A DNA stretch of 64,000 nt from Paracoccus albus. GTDB lineage: Bacteria > Pseudomonadota > Alphaproteobacteria > Rhodobacterales > Rhodobacteraceae. Position numbers and translations under genes: made by a program. Location: the NCBI RefSeq assembly GCF_027913035.1, contig NZ_CP115775.1:992001-1056000 (forward strand), in the 5' to 3' direction. Positions 58,634-64,000 of this stretch are shown here, one piece after another. The notes under the pieces were generated by a model. The model saw only the letters and a list, made by a program, of their open reading frames with translations. It had not been told where the DNA came from and made no database searches. How positions within the stretch are numbered: position 1 is the first letter of the stretch; every line of letters starts with the position of its first letter.

Positions 58634-59836
58634 TCAATTCGTGGTCGCAGGGGCTTGTTCGGCGGGCGCGTGGTGCGTGCCATCGTGCTGATTGCCGCTA
58701 TTGTCGGCGGCTTCAGGTGGTTGTTGAAACGCGCCGCCTTCGCCCCAATGCAAGGTCGCGGGGGTATCTGACACGGTTTCATCAGCGGGGGCCGTGCCTT
58801 GTTGTGTGGGAGCCTCCACGGGCTGTTCGGGCGCCTGGTGATCCATTCCGCCATGCTCGCCGTGGCCGGTCGCCTCGTGCTCACCCGCCTGATGCCCACC
58901 CGCTTCTGAGGCATTGGCTGCACCATGACCGCCTTCGCTGCCGTGATTGCTGGCCATCATCTCATCCATGCAGGTCTGACCCGGCTCTACACAGCGGTTA
59001 AGGATGTCGTGATAAAGCGTCTCATCGCCAAGCGCGTAAAAGGCCGCAGGCACATTTTCGCTTGGTTCAAGAAGTTCGCGATATGCGTCGCGGTCCAGCA
59101 CTTCGCCGGAATTCCGTGCCTTCTCGACCCATGCGGCGAAATCCTCTTCCTCAAGCCCGTGGAAGGGGAAGTTCATGCCTGAAAATCCGGCGCCGCTGTA
59201 GTGAGAGGACATGCCCTTATACTCGCCCGCCTCGTTGATGACGGCGTGAAGCTGGGTCTGCATCCCCGGCATGGTATAGATCATTCCGGCCAGAGTGGGG
59301 ACATAGAAGGCGTTCATCACCTCGGTCGAGGTCAGTTCGAACCGGATTGGGCGGTCCAGCGGCGCGGCGAGGTCGTTGACCGTGGCAATGCCGTATTCGG
59401 GATAGAAAAACAGCCATTTCCAGTCCATCGACACGACCTGCACCACCAACGGTTCCGCATCGTCGGCCACACCATGCGTTTCACTGTCCAGCGGACGATA
59501 CGGGTCCAGCTTATGCGTGCTGACCCATGTCAGCGCCCCAAGCCAGATGATGATGACCAGCGGTGCGGCCCAGATCAGAAGTTCAAGCTGAACGGAATGG
59601 TGGAAGCCGGGATCGTATTGTTCGTCGGCATCTTCGCTGCTGCTGCGATAGCGGATAGCGAACCAGACAATGGCAACCAGAACCGGCAAAACGATCACAA
59701 GGATCAGCGCCGTGGTGATACCCAGAACATCGCGCGTCTTGGCCGCGACATCGCCATTCGGGGAAAGTACTTCTGATCCGCAGCCAGACAGAAACAGGAT
59801 CAGACCAATTGAAAGGGAACGAAGCAAATTTCGCAT
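58634..59836 (-). CDS. cyoA: Quinol oxidase subunit II (CyoA) with His-rich C-terminal tail
   Basis: A 400-residue lipoprotein subunit with lipobox LFLSGC, two transmembrane segments ([20 protein letters not shown] and [20 protein letters not shown]) and the cupredoxin domain ([19 protein letters not shown]). CuA ligands are absent ([12 protein letters not shown]), so it is a quinol and not a cytochrome c oxidase. E. coli CyoA is ~315 residues; here the last ~105 residues are a low-complexity tail with 11 histidines (for example [14 protein letters not shown]). First gene of cyoABCD-surf1. Confidence 0.95.
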   Translation of the reverse strand: MRNLLRSLSIGLILFLSGCGSEVLSPNGDVAAKTRDVLGITTALILVIVLPVLVAIVWFAIRYRSSSEDADEQYDPGFHHSVQLELLIWAAPLVIIIWLGALTWVSTHKLDPYRPLDSETHGVADDAEPLVVQVVSMDWKWLFFYPEYGIATVNDLAAPLDRPIRFELTSTEVMNAFYVPTLAGMIYTMPGMQTQLHAVINEAGEYKGMSSHYSGAGFSGMNFPFHGLEEEDFAAWVEKARNSGEVLDRDAYRELLEPSENVPAAFYALGDETLYHDILNRCVEPGQTCMDEMMASNHGSEGGHGAANASEAGGHQAGEHEATGHGEHGGMDHQAPEQPVEAPTQQGTAPADETVSDTPATLHWGEGGAFQQPPEAADNSGNQHDGTHHAPAEQAPATTN

Positions 59837-60045
59837 TCTAAAATCCCAAACTCCTGCTGTCGCATTCTGGCGGAATCAAAATTCTATCCCGCCCGATGGT
59901 TAGGTGGATTAACCGAGTCTTAAGTATAGGAAATCAAAGCGAGAAGCATTTGTCCATGCATCATCTGACTTGACATGCTACGGCTGCGGCTGCTCCCTAG
60001 GGGGAACGCCCGCCCAAAAAATGTAAGGCCAGAAAGGTTTCAGCC
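59837..60045. promoter_or_regulatory. Divergent control region of the oxidase operon and MFS gene
   Basis: These 209 bases hold TTGACA (59970-59975) and a dyad GCTCCCTAGGGGGAAC (59992-60007) that could be an operator. No gene is seen. Assignment of promoters is tentative. Confidence 0.3.
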
Positions 60046-61365
60046 ATGAATGCCGCCACAGATTCGGTCCCGGCTAGGCAGTCTCATCCGGTCAATCTGA
60101 CCGATCTTGCCATTGGTGTGATAATTGGTCGCACCTCTGAATTCTTTGATTTCTTCGTCTTCGCGATTGCCGCAGTTCTGGTCTTTCCGCAGTTCATTTT
60201 CAGTTTTGCTTCGCCTGCCGACGGGGTGCTGTATGCGTTTCTTGTCCTTGCACTCGGCTTCGTCGCGCGTCCTGTCGGCACCTTCGTCTTTACCGAGATT
60301 GACCGGCGTTGGGGCAGGGGAACCAAGCTGACGACGGCACTGTTCCTGCTGGGGCTGTCGACCGTCGCGATTTCCTTCCTGCCCAGCTTTGAGCAAGAAG
60401 GCTGGCTGACAGTCGCCAGCCTGTGCTTGTTCCGTATGGGGCAGGGTGCCGCCCTTGGCGGTGCGTGGGACGGCATGTCTTCGCTGTTGGCGATGTATGC
60501 GCCTGCGGACCGGAAAGGTCGCTTTGCGACGCTGCCGCAGATCGGTGCGCCGCTGGGACTGATCCTTGCCTGCGGGCTGTTCATCTTCCTGCGCACCTCG
60601 CTGTCGGAAGAGGAGTTTCTGGCCTTCGGCTGGCGCTATCCGTTCTTTGTCGCCTTCGCGATCAACGTTGTGGCGCTGTTCGCACGCCTTCGCCTCGCCG
60701 TCAGCGAGGAATTCGAGTCGCTGTATGACGAGGCAGCACTGCGCCCGCGCATCAACCCGCGCCTGCTGCGTGAAGAAAGCATGAACATCATCGCCGGAAC
60801 ATTCGTTCCACTGGCCACGCTGGCCCTGTTCCATATGGTCACGGTTTTCCCGCTGGCATGGATTTATCTGAACGCGCCGGAGAACATCACCGGCTTCCTG
60901 CTGATCGAAATCGTCGGTGCTCTGATCGGATTGGGCAGCATCATCGCATCCGGCTTCATCGCGGATCGCATTGGCAGGCGGTCGCTGCTGCGCAACTGCG
61001 CAATCGCAATTGCCGTCTATGCCGTGATTTCGCCCCTGCTGCTGAGCCTCGGTTTCAGCGGAGAGGCGCTTTATGTCTTTATCGGCTTCGGGTTGCTGGG
61101 CCTGTCCTTCGGGCAATCCTCTGGCGCGGTTGCTTCAGGCTTTGCCAAGAAGAACCGCTATACGGCATCCAACCTGACCGCCGATCTGTCATGGATGTTC
61201 GGCGCGGGCTTTGCGCCCTTCGTTGCGCTTTATCTGACAGAGACATTCGGTCTTTGGTCAGCAGGGGCCTATCTGCTGTCGGGTGCGCTGTGTACGCTGG
61301 CGGCGCTGACGCTGTTCAAGCGAACGATGGATGCGCGCCGGAAAGAGGATAATTCCTGGCGCTGA
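60046..61365 (+). CDS. MFS transporter of the metabolite:H+ symporter type
   Basis: A 439-residue permease with about 12 helices. Group features are IGVIIGRTSEFFDFFVFAIA in helix 1, GFVARPVGTFVFTEIDRRWG (motif A) and FRMGQGAALGGAWDGMSSLL. Relatives take up citrate, alpha-ketoglutarate, proline, shikimate or aromatic acids with protons. An AGAAAGG site precedes the ATG. The substrate is unknown. Confidence 0.88.
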   Translation: MNAATDSVPARQSHPVNLTDLAIGVIIGRTSEFFDFFVFAIAAVLVFPQFIFSFASPADGVLYAFLVLALGFVARPVGTFVFTEIDRRWGRGTKLTTALFLLGLSTVAISFLPSFEQEGWLTVASLCLFRMGQGAALGGAWDGMSSLLAMYAPADRKGRFATLPQIGAPLGLILACGLFIFLRTSLSEEEFLAFGWRYPFFVAFAINVVALFARLRLAVSEEFESLYDEAALRPRINPRLLREESMNIIAGTFVPLATLALFHMVTVFPLAWIYLNAPENITGFLLIEIVGALIGLGSIIASGFIADRIGRRSLLRNCAIAIAVYAVISPLLLSLGFSGEALYVFIGFGLLGLSFGQSSGAVASGFAKKNRYTASNLTADLSWMFGAGFAPFVALYLTETFGLWSAGAYLLSGALCTLAALTLFKRTMDARRKEDNSWR

Positions 61366-61389
61366 GCCTCTGCATGACGCGCAAAAAGA

Positions 61390-61415
61390 AACAGCCGCCC
61401 GAACGGGCGGCTGTT
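61390..61415. terminator. Bidirectional terminator between convergent genes
   Basis: AACAGCCGCCCG (61390-61401) and CGGGCGGCTGTT (61404-61415) form a perfect 12-bp stem with a two-base loop, flanked by AAAAAG on the left and lying between the MFS and siderophore-binding genes. Confidence 0.85.
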
Positions 61416-61434
61416 CGCATTCATGCCGCGGGGA

Positions 61435-62364
61435 TCATTCGACCTCGTAGATCCTGGCAATGTCATCCAGCATCAGGTTTGCCGAAATGACGCCGCCCGA
61501 CGTGTTCCAGATTGCATCATCAACCTTGTGGACCCGGCCTTCCTTAACGGCAGACAATGACTGCCACAGCGGATCGGCCAATGCCTCTTCCTCGGCCGCG
61601 TTGCCTTCTCCATTGCCGGTGTCATAGGTGAAATAGAATATCCGGTCTCCGTCCATATCAGGGATGCTTTCCTTGCCGGTACGGATCGCGAATTCCTCGA
61701 CATTCTGGTTCGGCGGGCGCTTAAAACCGATATCCTTCAGGATAACGCCGCTGAAGGTATCAAGCTGATAAATGCGGATCTGCGCGGCAAGGAAACGGAT
61801 CATAGAGATCTCTTCATCGGTCTTGTCGCCCAGCTTTTCAGCCAGTTCATCGACATGGGCGTCATAGGCGTCAAACACCTCTTGCGCCTTATCTTCCATG
61901 CCAAGCGCTTCGGCATAGAGGCGCATATTCACTTTCCAGTCACCGCGCAGGCGCTCTGTCATGACGGTGGGTGCAATGGCGGAAAGCTGGGGATAGATTT
62001 CCTCTTGCCGCATCTTGTTGCCAAGGATCAGGTCGGGCTCGAGCGCGGCGATCATTTCAAGGTTCACGGCGGATTCACCACCCAGCGGTTCGACACCCTC
62101 CATCTGATCGGCAATGTGATCAAACCACGGGTCGCCATTGGCAGAGTTCACGGCACCAATCGGTTTGACGCCCATCGACAGCAACGCCTCGGTCCCTTCA
62201 TTCGTCAGGATAACCACCCGCTCGGGCACGTCGGGAACTTCGGTCGTGCCCATCGCATGCGTGACTTCGCGCGCGAAAGATGCGTTGGGCGCGACGACGG
62301 CGAAAGCCGCCGCTATGGCGACGCCCAACATCGCGGCGCGGCGCGAGATTATTTTTTTCAACAT
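61435..62364 (-). CDS. Fe3+-siderophore ABC transporter substrate-binding protein
   Basis: A 309-residue periplasmic protein of the FecB/FepB class. The signal is ISRRAAMLGVAIAAAFAVVA...SFA with cleavage near residue 31. The mature start PDVPERVVILTNEGTEALLS and LEPDLILGNKMRQEEIYPQL are typical. It is divergent from two FecCD permease genes with which it forms an uptake system. Confidence 0.9.
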   Translation of the reverse strand: MLKKIISRRAAMLGVAIAAAFAVVAPNASFAREVTHAMGTTEVPDVPERVVILTNEGTEALLSMGVKPIGAVNSANGDPWFDHIADQMEGVEPLGGESAVNLEMIAALEPDLILGNKMRQEEIYPQLSAIAPTVMTERLRGDWKVNMRLYAEALGMEDKAQEVFDAYDAHVDELAEKLGDKTDEEISMIRFLAAQIRIYQLDTFSGVILKDIGFKRPPNQNVEEFAIRTGKESIPDMDGDRIFYFTYDTGNGEGNAAEEEALADPLWQSLSAVKEGRVHKVDDAIWNTSGGVISANLMLDDIARIYEVE

Positions 62365-62473
62365 GAATTCCGTCCTTTTCGAGTCTCGGTCTACCGACTG
62401 ACCCGGTCGCGTATTGCCGTTTCCGGGTGCTTTAGGTAAATCTGACAGAATTCATAGGTTAACCGGGCCCGGT

Positions 62474-63472
62474 GTGTCTACCAGATTAAACATCCTGCTT
62501 CTGCTGAGCGTGCTGGTCGTGATGGCGATGATCGCGAGCCTGCATCTGGGCATGCGTTTTTACCCGCCGAACGTTGTCTGGGGCGCGTTGAGCGGACGCG
62601 AGACCGGTACTGACGCGCTGATCATCGCGACTTTGCGTGTGCCCCGGACCCTGATCGCCGCGTGCTGCGGCGCTGCACTTGGGTTGTCGGGCTTGCTGAT
62701 GCAGGCTGCGTCGCGCAATCCGCTGGCAGAACCCGGTCTGCTGGGGGTGAATGCAGGCGCAGCACTTTGTGTGGTACTCTCGCTGACGATGTTCGGCCTT
62801 GGCAGCATGACCGGCCTTGCCGTCGCGGCCGGCGCGGGGGCTTTGTTTGCGATCACGCTTGTTCTCGTCCTGACCGCATTAGGGGAGGTCAGGGCCGATC
62901 CGACCTCGATTCTGCTGGTCGGGGTCACTTCGGCGGCGCTTTTCGGGGCGATCACTCAGGTGATCCTTCTCAGCAATGAGGCCGCATTGGAAACGTTGCT
63001 GTTCTGGCTGGCGGGTAGCTTTGCCGATCGTGACACAGCTCTGTTGTGGATCGGCGTCCCGGTCTTGTTGGCGGGGCTTGCAGCGACCTTATGGCTCGGC
63101 CCCGCTCTGGACCTGATGCAGACCGATGACGACAGTGCAGCTGCACTTGGCGTGCCGGTACAGCGCATGCGTTATCTGGCCTTCATGGCGGCAGCATTGC
63201 TGGCGGGCGGTACGGTCGCGATGGCGGGGCCCGTGGTGTTCCTTGGATTGGTCACACCGCATGTCGCGCGCCGCCTTTGTCCGGGTGCAGGGCATATCTG
63301 GCTGGCTTTCGCCTGCGTCCTGACCGGTGCGCTGATTGCGCTGCTGGCCGATATCCTTGCCCGTATCATCGTCGCCCCGGCAGAGGCCCCCATCGGCACA
63401 GTGCTGGCACTTGTCGGCGTGCCGGTGCTGATCCTTCAGCTTCGCCGAGGCGATGGCAGGCGGATGGCATGA
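62474..63472 (+). CDS. Iron-siderophore ABC transporter permease (FecCD family)
   Basis: A 332-residue permease with about nine to ten helices. Family motifs are TLRVPRTLIAACCGAALGLS, NPLAEPGLLGVNAGAALCVV and AGPVVFLGLVTPHVARRLCP. The GTG at 62474 starts just before the first helix; the frame is open to 62414. It overlaps the next permease by four bases. The 109-bp gap to the divergent gene must hold both promoters; no Fur-like box was clear. Confidence 0.9.
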   Translation: MSTRLNILLLLSVLVVMAMIASLHLGMRFYPPNVVWGALSGRETGTDALIIATLRVPRTLIAACCGAALGLSGLLMQAASRNPLAEPGLLGVNAGAALCVVLSLTMFGLGSMTGLAVAAGAGALFAITLVLVLTALGEVRADPTSILLVGVTSAALFGAITQVILLSNEAALETLLFWLAGSFADRDTALLWIGVPVLLAGLAATLWLGPALDLMQTDDDSAAALGVPVQRMRYLAFMAAALLAGGTVAMAGPVVFLGLVTPHVARRLCPGAGHIWLAFACVLTGALIALLADILARIIVAPAEAPIGTVLALVGVPVLILQLRRGDGRRMA

Positions 63473-64000
63473 CGGTTGTGGAATTCAATGAGCGCATTCA
63501 GACACGTTCTGTCATCCCGGCGGGGCTGCTGGCAGCGATCCTGCTGCTTCTGGCGCTGATCGTGCTGGGGGCCGGGATCGGCTCTAGCTTCATGTCGCCA
63601 CAACGCGTCATTGCCGCTTTGCTTGGGCAGGGCAGCCGCCCGGACGAGCTGATCTTGTGGAAGATGCGCCTGCCGAGGGTGTTTCTGGCCGCGACGGGCG
63701 GCGCGGCACTGGCGCTTGCCGGGGCGATCCTGCAGCGGGTTGCAAGAAACCCACTGGCAACCCCATCTATCCTTGGGATCACCGATGGTGCGGCCGTGGG
63801 GGTTGTCGGTTTCCTTTGGCTCTATTCGAACGAATCGAATGCGCTGATCGTCTCTATCCACTGGCTGCCTTTGGCTGCAGTCGCGGGGGCGGCGGCTTTC
63901 ACGCTTGTCACCGGCTCTCTGACTTTGGCGGACCGGCGTCGGGGGCCGTTGGGTCTGATCCTGTATGGTATTGCCATTGCAGCACTGGCGAAGGCGCTTG
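63469..64000 (+). CDS. Second FecCD-family permease, truncated by the window edge
   Basis: Begins with ATG 63469 overlapping the previous stop (ATGA) and stays open to the last base (177 codons seen). It shows KMRLPRVFLAATGGAALALA and RNPLATPSILGITDGAAVGV, the same family signatures as its partner. The C-terminal half, and probably an ATPase gene, lie beyond the window. Confidence 0.9.
   Translation, partial: MTVVEFNERIQTRSVIPAGLLAAILLLLALIVLGAGIGSSFMSPQRVIAALLGQGSRPDELILWKMRLPRVFLAATGGAALALAGAILQRVARNPLATPSILGITDGAAVGVVGFLWLYSNESNALIVSIHWLPLAAVAGAAAFTLVTGSLTLADRRRGPLGLILYGIAIAALAKAL

Overview
The window looks like chromosomal DNA of a GC-rich alphaproteobacterium, most likely Rhodobacteraceae/Paracoccaceae (Paracoccus- or Rhodobacter-like). 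The main markers are CtrA next to its small inhibitor SciP, LpxI instead of LpxH in the lipid A operon, a quinol oxidase operon ending in its own SURF1 gene, an orphan FdhD, and a LexA box of the alphaproteobacterial type (GTTC-N7-GTTC). No taxonomic search was possible, so this is inference from gene content.

The left edge (1-910) holds the 3' half of a tRNA-Arg(CCG) gene, which is what a tRNA-targeting integrative element leaves at its far end, so a genomic island probably lies just left of the window. It is followed by a decayed LysR regulator gene and an intact tRNA-Arg(CCT). Next come a LacI regulator and then a coherent catabolic block (2.4-14.6 kb): a HutC-like repressor, histidine ammonia-lyase HutH, an SDR dehydrogenase, a polyamine-type ABC transporter (ATPase, binding protein, two permeases), a histidinol-dehydrogenase paralogue with changed active-site residues, a zinc alcohol dehydrogenase, an APH-fold kinase and an FMN 2-hydroxyacid dehydrogenase. 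Near-identical 12-bp operator-like sites precede hutC, hutH, the SDR gene and the transporter, so the block looks like one regulon. The enzyme set fits stepwise oxidation of a 1,2-diol to a 2-hydroxyacid and then a 2-oxoacid. Its substrate is unknown to me and it is the best candidate in the window for an undescribed pathway.

The middle (15-45 kb) is mostly core functions: fdhD, a Bcr-type exporter, a glycosyltransferase, thrS, a cold-shock protein, a DsbA/FrnE oxidoreductase, two cell-wall proteins (DUF882 and an L,D-transpeptidase), lpxD with a dedicated acyl carrier protein and ketoacyl synthase, a MoxR/DUF58/DUF4159 membrane stress cluster, the fabZ-lpxA-lpxI-lpxB operon, mnmA, sciP, ctrA, ligA and recG.

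Immediately after recG a textbook LexA box precedes a 45-residue single-span membrane protein with its own terminator. This arrangement resembles, without detectable homology, the SOS-induced division inhibitor SidA of Caulobacter.

The right part (45-64 kb) holds a patatin phospholipase, a DUF502 membrane protein, the pseudouridine catabolic pair psuK-psuG, a penicillin-acylase-family protein that appears to lack its serine nucleophile, a hydroxyisobutyrate-dehydrogenase-like enzyme, an aldo/keto reductase paired with an SsuD-like monooxygenase, the cyo/qox ABCD-surf1 operon (with a His-rich tail on subunit II), an MFS transporter, and a divergent siderophore uptake system that runs off the right edge.

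No CRISPR array, complete insertion sequence or rRNA gene was seen.
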